Of a stretch of 37,050 nt of DNA, positions 15,958 to 23,703 are shown piece after piece (the first letter of the stretch is position 1; every line of letters begins with the position of its first letter). A program made the translations under genes and the position numbers. Origin of the DNA: Actinomycetes bacterium. GTDB lineage: Bacteria; Actinomycetota; Acidimicrobiia; Acidimicrobiales; Bog-793. The stretch spans positions 1 to 37,050 of the forward strand of contig JAKCCH010000022.1 of assembly GCA_021838945.1 (NCBI GenBank). Reading direction: 5' to 3'. Under the pieces are notes generated by a model that was not told the DNA's origin, searched no databases, and saw only the letters and a list, made by a program, of their open reading frames with translations.

Positions 15958-16749
15958 GTGCTCTACGGGCTCATCAAGACGATCCTCCGCCCGATCTTCC
16001 GCATCCTCTGGCGGGTGCGGACGACTGGCCTCGAGAACGTGCCCGGAGACGGCCCGGTGATCGTGGCATCGAACCATCAGGCGTTCTGCGACTCGTTGTT
16101 CGTCCCGCTCTCCATGCCACGCCGCGTCACCTTCGTCGCGAAGGCTGAGTACTTCCAGTCGTGGAAGACGAACTGGCTCTTCCGCGCCCTCGGCCAGATC
16201 CCGATGAACCGCGAAGGTGGTGACGCCGCCAAGCGGTCGCTCGGCGAGGCGCTCGAGCTGCTCCAGAACGGCGGCTGTGTCGGCATCTATCCCGAGGGCA
16301 CGCGCCCGCCGGACCGGCGACTGCATCGCGGCCGCACCGGCGTCGCGCGCCTTGCTCTCGCGGCCCGTTGCCCGGTCGTGCCGGTCGGCATCAAGGGCAC
16401 TCGGGAGATCCAGCCCATCGGCGCGCGGCTGATGCGTCCGTTCAGGAGCGTCGAGATCGCGGTCGGTGAGCCGCTCGACTTCGTCGCGCGCTACGGAGAC
16501 CGCATGGACGACCCTCTCGTCATGCGGCAGGCGACTGACGATCTGATGTGGGAGATCAGGCAGTTGTCAGGCCAGGAGTACGTCGACCGCTACGCCTCGC
16601 GCCGTGCACAGGCGGCCTACGAGGAGGAGCAGCGGCGCGGGCAGGAGGGCGGCTCGGCCCTCACCGGCGAGGGTGTGGGCGCCAGCGGCTCCGGGGCGAA
16701 CGGAGCCGCAGAGGCGGCGCAGTCGAGGCTGCTCGTCGACTCCGCCTAA
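15958..16749 (+). CDS. 1-acyl-glycerol-3-phosphate acyltransferase (PlsC family)
   Basis: This 263-residue PlsC-family acyltransferase transfers a fatty acyl group to lysophosphatidic acid or a related acceptor at the membrane. The catalytic NHxxxxD motif is NHQAFCDS, followed by FVAKAEYF, GQIPMNREGG and the phosphate-binding IYPEGTRPPDRRLHRGRTGVARLAL. The C-terminus beyond about residue 215 is a low-complexity Ala/Gly/Glu tail unlike the enzyme core. A PlsC homologue is also near pimB' in mycobacteria, so envelope lipid assembly is the likely setting. It converges on glpK with a 47-base gap. Confidence 0.88.
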   Translation: MLYGLIKTILRPIFRILWRVRTTGLENVPGDGPVIVASNHQAFCDSLFVPLSMPRRVTFVAKAEYFQSWKTNWLFRALGQIPMNREGGDAAKRSLGEALELLQNGGCVGIYPEGTRPPDRRLHRGRTGVARLALAARCPVVPVGIKGTREIQPIGARLMRPFRSVEIAVGEPLDFVARYGDRMDDPLVMRQATDDLMWEIRQLSGQEYVDRYASRRAQAAYEEEQRRGQEGGSALTGEGVGASGSGANGAAEAAQSRLLVDSA

Positions 16750-16796
16750 CCGGCGCCTGACCGGCCTGCTCGGCGCTCGTCCCGTCGGCGGGCCGC

Positions 16797-18281
16797 TCAG
16801 GCCCAGTCCCGGCACCTCGCAACGGCGTCGAGCCAGCGGCGGTGCTCGGCGTCGGCTCGCGCCGCCCCGACGGCGGGCTCGAAGCGGGCCTCTGCCGGCA
16901 CCAGTTGCCGGACGTCCTCCTCGCCCCAGAACCCCTCGGCGATCCCGGCGAGGAAGGCGGCCCCGAGCGCCGTCACCTCGGTCGTGGCCGGGCGCAGCAC
17001 AGGGACTTGGCACTGATCTGCCTGAAGTTGCAGCAGGAGGTCCATGACGGCGGCCCCTCCGTCGGCGCGGAGCTCGGAGACCTCCAAGCCCGCGCTCTCG
17101 ACCATGGCGTCCACGACGTCGCGTGTCTGGAAGGCCATGGCCTCGACGACGGCCCTCGCCAGATGGGCGCGTCCGACGCCCCGCGTGACGCCGATGATGA
17201 CTGCCCGGGCGTGCGGGTCCCACCACGGGCTCCCGAGTCCGGTGAAGGCCGGAACGAGGGTCACGCCCTCGGCGGAGGTCACGCCCCCCGCGAGCGGTCC
17301 GACTTCGGCGGCCTCGACGATGACCCCGAGACCGTCTCGCAGCCACTGGATGGCTGCGCCGGAGCTGAAGACGGCCCCCTCCAGCGCGTACTCGAGCTGC
17401 CTGTCGTCCCCGAGCTGCCAGGCGACCGTCGTGAGCAGCCCCTCGGCTGGTACCGGCAGGTGCGGGCCGAGGTTCATCAGGACGAAACTCCCCGTCCCGT
17501 ACGTCACCTTCGTCTGGCCCGGCCCGACGCAGCACTGCCCGAAGAGCGCTGCCTGCTGGTCGCCGGCGATGCCCGACAGAGGGACGCCCGCGAGCCGCCC
17601 GCCTGCGACGTGCTCGCCGATCAGGCCGATCCGTCCCGCCGAAGGCAGCACCTCGCCGAGCACCGTCCTGTCGATGCCGAAGACGTCGCACAGCTCGCCG
17701 TCCCAGCTGGCCGACGCGATGTCGTAGCAGAGGGTGCGCGACGCGTTGGTGGGGTCGGTGGCGTGCCGACCGGTGAGATTCCAGCTGAGCCAGTCGTCGA
17801 CGGTCCCGAGCGCCAGGCCGGGTGCCCGATCGACACCCCCGTGGCGCAGCATCCACTCCCATTTCGTGGCGGAGAAGTAGCTGTCGAGGACGAGGCCGGT
17901 GCGCTCGCGAACGGTCGGGAGAAAGCCGTCGTCCTCGAGCTCCCGGCAGCGTTCGGCAGTCCGACGGTCCTGCCACACGATCGCGCGATGGAGGGGAGCA
18001 CCCGTGCGGAAGCTCCAGGCGACGGCTGTCTCTCGTTGGTTCGTGATGCCGACGGCCGCTACGGCGGGGGGCGGGCTCGCGTCGTCGAGGCGGGAGCACA
18101 GCTCGGCGAGCGTCTCATCGACGAGGCGCATGATCTCGCCGGCATCGTGCTCCACCCAGCCCGGGCGCGGGAAGTGCTGAGTGAGCTCCCGATAGGAGAT
18201 CCCCACGACCCTCGCCTGCTCGTCGACGGCGAGGGCTCTCACACCTGTCGTGCCGGCATCGATCGCCACCACCACGGCCAT
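16797..18281 (-). CDS. glpK: Glycerol kinase
   Basis: GlpK phosphorylates glycerol to sn-glycerol 3-phosphate with ATP. At 494 residues it is full length. The FGGY marks are AIDAGTTGVRALAVD, GWVEHDAGEI, GITNQRETAVAW and HRAIVWQDRRT, then SGIAGDQQAALFGQCC, YGTGSFVLMN, GAVFSSGAAIQWLRDGL, TLVPAFTGLGSPWWDP and the C-terminal LRADGGAAVMDLLLQLQADQ. These distinguish it from the other FGGY kinase in this window. No glpF or glpD is adjacent. The ATG is preceded by TACGTT with a 6-base gap and no Shine-Dalgarno, so it may be leaderless. It is divergent from nrdJ. Confidence 0.95.
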   Translation of the reverse strand: MAVVVAIDAGTTGVRALAVDEQARVVGISYRELTQHFPRPGWVEHDAGEIMRLVDETLAELCSRLDDASPPPAVAAVGITNQRETAVAWSFRTGAPLHRAIVWQDRRTAERCRELEDDGFLPTVRERTGLVLDSYFSATKWEWMLRHGGVDRAPGLALGTVDDWLSWNLTGRHATDPTNASRTLCYDIASASWDGELCDVFGIDRTVLGEVLPSAGRIGLIGEHVAGGRLAGVPLSGIAGDQQAALFGQCCVGPGQTKVTYGTGSFVLMNLGPHLPVPAEGLLTTVAWQLGDDRQLEYALEGAVFSSGAAIQWLRDGLGVIVEAAEVGPLAGGVTSAEGVTLVPAFTGLGSPWWDPHARAVIIGVTRGVGRAHLARAVVEAMAFQTRDVVDAMVESAGLEVSELRADGGAAVMDLLLQLQADQCQVPVLRPATTEVTALGAAFLAGIAEGFWGEEDVRQLVPAEARFEPAVGAARADAEHRRWLDAVARCRDWA

Positions 18282-18353
18282 CCCGGCAACGTAGCCCGGC
18301 GCGCAAATCTTCGCGAACGCCCTGTGACCTGGAGGGATCGAAAGAGGTTCCCA

Positions 18354-18383
18354 TTGACAGGGGCGTAACTACGGTGCTGTAAT
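18354..18383 (+). promoter_or_regulatory. nrdJ promoter (-35 and -10)
   Basis: TTGACA (18354-18359) matches the consensus -35. TGTAAT (18378-18383), 18 bases further on, matches five of six -10 bases. Transcription would start near 18390, inside the first NrdR-like box, leaving a leader of roughly 108 bases before the ATG. Confidence 0.6.
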
Positions 18384-18385
18384 TA

Positions 18386-18432
18386 CCCGGCTATCTGGTG
18401 GTCGAGTCGCATTTGACCACAACATCTTGTGG
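18386..18432. promoter_or_regulatory. Tandem NrdR-like boxes upstream of nrdJ
   Basis: CCACAACATCTTGTGG (18417-18432) matches 12 of 16 positions of the NrdR box as I remember it (ACACTATATATAGTGT) and sits in a longer perfect palindrome (10 bp arms, 18413-18436). A weaker copy, CCCGGCTATCTGGTGG (18386-18401), matches mainly in its right half. The two begin 31 bases apart, about three helical turns, which is the arrangement expected for NrdR. Repressor binding would cover the start site. Confidence 0.6.
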
Positions 18433-18497
18433 TCAACGGTAAACTTCAACCCGGGTGCGGAGCTTCGAACCCGGCGACGGAAAAAGGGGACGGAAGC

Positions 18498-21362
18498 ATG
18501 GCTGTTGCAGGAGAGCGCCTCGGAATCGGTATCCGGCGGTACTTCACCGACGAGGGCCGCCACCCCTATGACCAGGTCGCCTGGGAGCGGCGGGACTCGC
18601 GGATCTCCGACTACCGGACCGGTGTCATCGCGTTCGAGCAGCTCGGTGTCGAGGTGCCGGCGTCGTGGTCGATGAACGCGACGAACATCCTCGCCCAGAA
18701 GTACTTCCGCGGCACTCTCGGCAGGCCCGAGCGAGAGTGGTCGCTGAAGCAGGTGATCGACCGCGTGGTGGACACGGTCACCGCCTGGGGCCTGAAGGAC
18801 GGGTACTTCGTCGACGCAGCGGAGGCGGCAGCGTTCAACGACGAGCTGAAGCACCTCATCGTGGAGCAGAAGGCCGCGTTCAACTCGCCGGTGTGGTTCA
18901 ACATCGGCGTGAAGGGCGTTCCGCAGCAGGCGAGTGCGTGCTTCATCCTCGCTGTCGAGGACTCGATGAGCTCCATCCTCAACTGGTATGTCGAGGAGGG
19001 CAACATCTTCAAGGGCGGTTCAGGCTCCGGGGTGAACCTGTCGCGCATCCGGGCGTCGAAGGAGCTGCTGCACGGTGGTGGTACTGCATCGGGTCCGGTG
19101 AGCTTCATGCGTGGTGCCGACGCCTCTGCGGGGACGATCAAGTCTGGGGGCAAGACCCGTCGCGCAGCGAAGATGGTCATCCTCGACACCGATCACCCGG
19201 ACATCCAGGAGTTCATCTGGTGCAAGGCGAAGGAGGAGCGCAAGGCCCGCGTGCTCTCCCAGGCCGGCTTCGACATGGACCTCGACGGAGCGGACAGCCA
19301 CTCGATGCAGTACCAGAACGCCAACAACTCCGTCCGCGTGACCGATGGATTCATGCAGGCGGTCCTCGACGATGCTGATTGGGACTTGACGGCGCGTACG
19401 ACCGGCGAGGTGCTGGAGACGGTGAAGGCGCGTGACCTCTTCCGCCAGATTGCCGAGGCTGCGTGGGAGTGCGCCGACCCCGGTCTGCAGTACGACACCA
19501 CGATCAACAAGTGGCACACAGCACCGAACACGGGTCGGATCACAGCCAGCAATCCGTGCAGTGAGTATGTGCACTTGGACAACAGCAGCTGCAATCTGGC
19601 AAGTCTGAATCTCTTGAAATTCTGCAATGAGGCAGGCATCTTCGATGTGGACGGGTTCCGCGCCGCCGTCGAGGTGGTGTTCACAGCCCAGGAGATCCTC
19701 GTCGGAAACGCCGACTACCCGACGGAGAAGATCGGCGAGACGACTCGCCGCTTCCGGGAGCTCGGGCTCGGCTATGCCAACCTGGGCGCACTCTTGATGT
19801 CCGAGGGCCTGCCGTACGACTCCGACCAGGGTCGTGCGTGGGCGGCTGCTATCACCGCTCTCATGACCGGCGCCGCCTATGAGACCTCGGCCCGGACAGC
19901 TGCTCGGATGGGCCCGTTCGCCGGGTACCACGAGAACGCCGAACCGATGCTCAACGTTCTCCGGATGCACCGAGCGGCCGTGGCGGAGATCGACGAGGAG
20001 CTCGTCCCCACGGAACTGCTCTCGGCGGCGCAGGAGGCATGGGATTCGGCCGTGGACCTGGCCGAGGAGCACGGGGTGAGGAATTCCCAGGCGACGGTGC
20101 TCGCCCCGACGGGGACGATCTCGTTCCTGATGGACTGTGACACGACCGGTATCGAGCCGGACCTCGGTCTCGTCAAGACCAAGAAGCTCGTGGGCGGCGG
20201 CACCATGTCCATCGTCAACCAGACGGTCCCCCGAGCACTTCGGCGCCTCGGTTACACCGATCAGCAGATCTCGGAGATCATCGGACACATCGACGAGCAC
20301 AAGACGATCGTCGGCGCCCCCGGTCTTCGTGCCGAGCACCTGCCGGTGTTCGCGTGCTCGATGGGTGACAACGTGATCCACTACTCGGGGCACGTGAAGA
20401 TGATGGCGGCTGCCCAGCCGTTCGTCTCCGGCGCCATCTCGAAGACCGTGAACATGCCGGAAGAGGTGACGGTCGGAGAGGTCGAGCAGCTCCACGTCGA
20501 CGCTTGGAGGATGGGGCTCAAGGCGATCGCCATCTACCGCGACAACTGCAAGGTCGCCCAGCCGCTCTCGACCACGAAGAAGGAAGGCGCCGCGGCGTCA
20601 TTCGATGAAGCTGCGGTGCTCGAAGAGCTCCAGTCCTCGGCGTTCGCCGCACGCGAGGCCGAGCTCGTCGCGCGGATCGCCGACCTCGAAGGTGCGCTCC
20701 AGCAGTCGCACGTGACGGCGCCCGCCGCCACGACGCGGACCCGTCTGCCCCGGCGCCGCCGGTCGAACACCTTCGCCTTCCGCGTGGCGGACTGCGAGGG
20801 CTACGTGACAGTCGGCGAGTACGAGGACGGCCGTCCCGGCGAGGTCTTCATGAAGGTCTCGAAGCAGGGTTCCACTCTCTCGGGCGTGATGGACGCCTTC
20901 TCGATCGCCGTCAGCCTCGGGCTGCAGCACGGTGTCCCGCTGTCGACGTTCGTGCGGAAGTACACGAACATCCGTTTCGAGCCGGCAGGCATCACGGACG
21001 ACCCGGACCTGCGGCTGGCCTCGAGCCTCGTCGACTACATCTTCCGGCGCCTCGCCATCGACTACCTGAGCTACGACGAGCGGCTCGAGCTCGGTGTGCT
21101 GTCGACGGGGGAGCGCACGCAGCCGACGCTGCCGGGGTTGGACGACCTCGACGGCGGCAAGGCGGCAGCGGCCGAGAGGGAGAAGTTCGGTGCCGGCGGC
21201 GACGCGACGAGTGCCGCAGCAACGCGTGCGACCCCGCCGGCCAGCGTGCCTCAGATGGAGAGTCGGGACGCGCCGTTCTGCTATGCCTGCGGCAACATCA
21301 TGCAGCGGGCAGGCTCCTGCTACGCCTGCCCGAGCTGCGGGGCCACCAGCGGCTGCAGCTGA
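18498..21362 (+). CDS. nrdJ: Vitamin B12-dependent (class II) ribonucleotide reductase
   Basis: NrdJ makes deoxyribonucleotides using adenosylcobalamin to form the active-site thiyl radical, so it needs neither oxygen nor a radical subunit. The 954-residue chain starts with MAVAGERLGIGIRRYFTDEG. It shows the catalytic-fold marks NSPVWFNIGVKG, ASACFILAVEDSM with the redox cysteine, GGSGSGVNLSRIRASKE, the active-site ASNPCSEYVHLDNSSCNLASLN and LAPTGTISFLMDCDTTGIEPD. A linker and a domain with YVTVGEYEDGRPGEVFMKVSKQGSTL follow, and the end is a zinc ribbon of two CxxC pairs plus a final cysteine (CYACG...CYACPSCGATSGCS). I see no N-terminal ATP cone. ATG 18498 has GGGGACGG upstream. An earlier GTG at 18429 lies inside the operator. 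Confidence 0.95.
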   Translation: MAVAGERLGIGIRRYFTDEGRHPYDQVAWERRDSRISDYRTGVIAFEQLGVEVPASWSMNATNILAQKYFRGTLGRPEREWSLKQVIDRVVDTVTAWGLKDGYFVDAAEAAAFNDELKHLIVEQKAAFNSPVWFNIGVKGVPQQASACFILAVEDSMSSILNWYVEEGNIFKGGSGSGVNLSRIRASKELLHGGGTASGPVSFMRGADASAGTIKSGGKTRRAAKMVILDTDHPDIQEFIWCKAKEERKARVLSQAGFDMDLDGADSHSMQYQNANNSVRVTDGFMQAVLDDADWDLTARTTGEVLETVKARDLFRQIAEAAWECADPGLQYDTTINKWHTAPNTGRITASNPCSEYVHLDNSSCNLASLNLLKFCNEAGIFDVDGFRAAVEVVFTAQEILVGNADYPTEKIGETTRRFRELGLGYANLGALLMSEGLPYDSDQGRAWAAAITALMTGAAYETSARTAARMGPFAGYHENAEPMLNVLRMHRAAVAEIDEELVPTELLSAAQEAWDSAVDLAEEHGVRNSQATVLAPTGTISFLMDCDTTGIEPDLGLVKTKKLVGGGTMSIVNQTVPRALRRLGYTDQQISEIIGHIDEHKTIVGAPGLRAEHLPVFACSMGDNVIHYSGHVKMMAAAQPFVSGAISKTVNMPEEVTVGEVEQLHVDAWRMGLKAIAIYRDNCKVAQPLSTTKKEGAAASFDEAAVLEELQSSAFAAREAELVARIADLEGALQQSHVTAPAATTRTRLPRRRRSNTFAFRVADCEGYVTVGEYEDGRPGEVFMKVSKQGSTLSGVMDAFSIAVSLGLQHGVPLSTFVRKYTNIRFEPAGITDDPDLRLASSLVDYIFRRLAIDYLSYDERLELGVLSTGERTQPTLPGLDDLDGGKAAAAEREKFGAGGDATSAAATRATPPASVPQMESRDAPFCYACGNIMQRAGSCYACPSCGATSGCS

Positions 21363-21435
21363 GCGTGCGAGCGGGGCGAGAGCGTCGCCAGGAGGTGGAA
21401 GCTCCTTCCGCGGCGAAGTTCCCGAGGAGAGGTGG

Positions 21436-22002
21436 ATGGCCGCGCGCGTGAGACCCGCCGAGGTGGAGGATGCAGCCGCGATCGGTCGCTGCCACGTGCG
21501 CGCCTGGAAGGCGGGCTACCGGGGACAGATGCCGGACGACTACCTCGAAGGGCTCGACGAAGCGCTGCGAGGCGAGAGTTGGAGGGGAGCCTTGGAAGCA
21601 GGGCGGGAGGCCGGCGGAGAGCCGGGCACCGCTGAGCTCGGTCAGAACCGCACGCGGGTGCTCGTCGTCGAGGACGACGGCGGCGAGGTCCGGGGAGTCG
21701 CGTCAGTCGGGGCGGCGCGAGACGCGGGCGAGGACCCCGAGGCGACCGGTGAGCTCTGGATGATCAACCTCGAGCCCAGCGCGTGGGGCAGCGGCCTCGC
21801 CACAGCACTCCTGGAGGAAGCCACGGCCGAGCTGCGCCGCCTCGGTCATCGCGAGGCGTACCTCTGGGTGTTGGACGCGAACCGGAGAGCCCGCCGCTTC
21901 TACGAGCGGGAGGGTTGGGCGACCCGAGGCGAGCAGAAGCGCGATGTGTTCGGGGAGCGCGAGCTCGTCGAAGTCCGGTACTGGCGCGACCTCTCGACTT
22001 AA
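21436..22002 (+). CDS. GNAT-family N-acetyltransferase
   Basis: This 188-residue Gcn5-related acetyltransferase begins VRPAEVEDAAAIGRCHVRAWKAGYRGQMPDDYLEGL, a common opening for the family. The acetyl-CoA loop is in LEPSAWGSGLATALLEEATAELRRLG and the closing strand-helix is LWVLDANRRARRFYEREGWATRGE. An acidic insert (residues 60-75) is unusual but small. GAGG lies 7-10 bases before the ATG. Substrate is unknown. The stop codon is shared base-for-base with the convergent epimerase gene. Confidence 0.85.
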   Translation: MAARVRPAEVEDAAAIGRCHVRAWKAGYRGQMPDDYLEGLDEALRGESWRGALEAGREAGGEPGTAELGQNRTRVLVVEDDGGEVRGVASVGAARDAGEDPEATGELWMINLEPSAWGSGLATALLEEATAELRRLGHREAYLWVLDANRRARRFYEREGWATRGEQKRDVFGERELVEVRYWRDLST

Positions 22003-22556
22003 GACAGCTCTGCCAGTCGAGGAAGCGCAGCGTCCTTCGCCGAGAGCAACGTCCGGTCCTTCGGGTCGATGGTGATCGGCCACGGGATGGCGAGGTCCGG
22101 GTCGAATGGGGATACGCCCTTGCCGGGAAGGTCGGATCGCCACTCGGTGTCGAAGCCGTAGAGGTACTCGCATCCCTCGCTCCCGGTCGCCTGGAAGCCG
22201 TTCAGGACGCCCTCCGGAACAAGGACCTGCGTCCCGACCTCGAGCGGGACGGTGACGACCTTTCCGAAGCTCGTCGAGCCCGGTCTGGCGTCGACGTAGG
22301 CACCGAACGCCCGGCCGGAGATGACGCCGACGAGCTTGGTCATCTCCTCGCCGTGGAGGCCACGAATGGCGCCGCGCCGGGTGTGGGTCACGTTGAGCTG
22401 AGCCCAGCCGGCGCCGAGGTGCGCGTCGAGGCCCGCGTAGGAGCTCCGGCGGTAGAACTCGCGAACCGTCCCGCGGTCGTCGGACACCTGCTTGACGGTC
22501 ATGACGAGTAGCCCGGGTATCTCGGTCTCGCGTGCGTCGAACGGCGTGAGCGCCAC
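21999..22556 (-). CDS. dTDP-4-dehydrorhamnose 3,5-epimerase-like cupin
   Basis: This 185-residue RmlC-family cupin carries EIPGLLVMTVKQVSDDRGTVREFYRRSSY, the catalytic-histidine region TRRGAIRGLHGEEMTKLVGVISGRAFGAYVD, VPEGVLNGFQATGSEGCEYLYGFD and YTVDP-like WPITIDPKDRTLLSAKDAALPRL. RmlC epimerises dTDP-4-keto-6-deoxyglucose on the way to rhamnose or other deoxysugars. RGLHGEE in place of the common RGLHxQ, and the absence of other rml genes nearby, leave the exact sugar open. Start choice: GTG 22556 is 6 bases after TAGTTT. GTG 22562, two codons upstream, directly abuts that hexamer. Confidence 0.8.
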   Translation of the reverse strand: MALTPFDARETEIPGLLVMTVKQVSDDRGTVREFYRRSSYAGLDAHLGAGWAQLNVTHTRRGAIRGLHGEEMTKLVGVISGRAFGAYVDARPGSTSFGKVVTVPLEVGTQVLVPEGVLNGFQATGSEGCEYLYGFDTEWRSDLPGKGVSPFDPDLAIPWPITIDPKDRTLLSAKDAALPRLAELS

Positions 22557-22658
22557 AGGCACAAACTAGGGGACACGGCGGAAGGGTTCGCGATGCGGGG
22601 TCCGGCTCCTCGGCCCGCTTGCCGCAATCGGCAGGCGCCGCGGATAGCCTCGCTCCCC

Positions 22659-23690
22659 GTGCCGGCCCAGATGGAGATGCCGAGACCGGCGCCGGATGAG
22701 AAGTGGATCCGAGGCCTTCCGAAGGCAGAGGTGCATCTCCACCTCGAGGGTTGCGTTCCCTACGGGCTGCTCGAGCCTGCCGCCGCCGGGTCCCCTCCGG
22801 TCCCGGTCGAGGACGGGATCCCGCTGTTGGCCGGCTTGTCCGCGCTCCTCTCCTACCTGGACTGGTCCTGTGGCCAAATGTCTCGAGGTGAGCAGCTGGA
22901 GCGGATCGCGTATGCCGTCGCCGAGCGGGCACGCGCGAATGGTGCCGGACACGTCGACGTCATCGTGAACCCCACCCATTGGCCGCACTGGCGCGGGCGG
23001 CTCCCCGCCATGGTCGACGCGCTCGATGCCGGCTTCCGTGCCGGTGAGTCGGACCACGACGTCACGTCGAAGCTCTGTGTCAGCCTCAAGCGGACTCAGA
23101 GCAAGGCGGAGGCGCTCGAGCTGGTCGAGGTGTTGCTCGATCTCGGCCACCCGCGTGTCGCGGCCCTCTCGATCGACGGCAACGAGGAGGACGGCCGTGC
23201 CTCGCACAACGAGCGATTCGCGCCGGCGTTCGAGCGGGCGGCTGCCGGGGGGCTTCGCCGGTGTGCACATGCTGGCGAGTCGAGTGGCGCGAGAGGCGTC
23301 AGAGAGGCGGTCGAGATGCTCGGAGCCGAGCGGATCGACCATGGCATCCGCAGCATCGAGGACCCGTCGGTGATCGCGCTCCTCGTGTCCGAAGAGATAC
23401 CGCTCGACGTCTGTCCCACCTCGAACGTCCTGCTCGGAGTGGTTCCCACCCTTGCCGAGCACCCGATACGCCGTCTGCGCGAGCACAAGGTGCGCTGCTC
23501 GTTGAACACCGACGATCCGCTCCTGTACGGGATCGACCTGGCGGGGGAGTTCCGGCGATCCGCTGAGGCCTTCGGGTGGGGGACCGACGAGCTGGGGGAG
23601 ATGGCGAGGGTGGGGATCGAGTCGTGTTTCGCCGAGGAGGACCGCCGTCGCAGCTTGTCGGCAGAGCTTTCCGCCTACCTGTCGCCCTGA
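22659..23690 (+). CDS. Adenosine deaminase family protein
   Basis: This 343-residue metal-dependent TIM-barrel deaminase has the N-terminal metal motif PKAEVHLHLEG (HxH), a third ligand and base near RRCAHAGESSGARGV (the HAGE motif), the catalytic IDHGIRSIEDP, then DVCPTSNVLLGVV and SLNTDDPLLYG with the aspartate pair. It could deaminate adenosine or a related aminopurine or other amine. The family is broad and the core is not identical to classical Add. GTG 22659 follows TAGCCT by 8 bases and is my choice. ATG 22671 is equally possible and drops four residues. Confidence 0.85.
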   Translation: MPAQMEMPRPAPDEKWIRGLPKAEVHLHLEGCVPYGLLEPAAAGSPPVPVEDGIPLLAGLSALLSYLDWSCGQMSRGEQLERIAYAVAERARANGAGHVDVIVNPTHWPHWRGRLPAMVDALDAGFRAGESDHDVTSKLCVSLKRTQSKAEALELVEVLLDLGHPRVAALSIDGNEEDGRASHNERFAPAFERAAAGGLRRCAHAGESSGARGVREAVEMLGAERIDHGIRSIEDPSVIALLVSEEIPLDVCPTSNVLLGVVPTLAEHPIRRLREHKVRCSLNTDDPLLYGIDLAGEFRRSAEAFGWGTDELGEMARVGIESCFAEEDRRRSLSAELSAYLSP

Positions 23691-23703
23691 CCGGGCAGGG
23701 GGA

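Noticed and set aside
16567-18099. Long minus-strand open frame of 510 codons overlapping plsC and glpK.
   Set aside because: It is a shifted-frame shadow of glpK, rich in Arg/Pro/Gly with no family motif. glpK itself is full length in the proper frame.
18282-18497. Possible cobalamin riboswitch before the B12-dependent nrdJ.
   Set aside because: No B12-box-like sequence could be seen in the roughly 108-base leader, which is also too short for a full cobalamin riboswitch. The NrdR boxes explain the region better.
19020-20495. 491-codon open frame antisense to nrdJ.
   Set aside because: It mirrors the nrdJ codons, shows no motif and has no promoter. It is a GC-rich antisense shadow.
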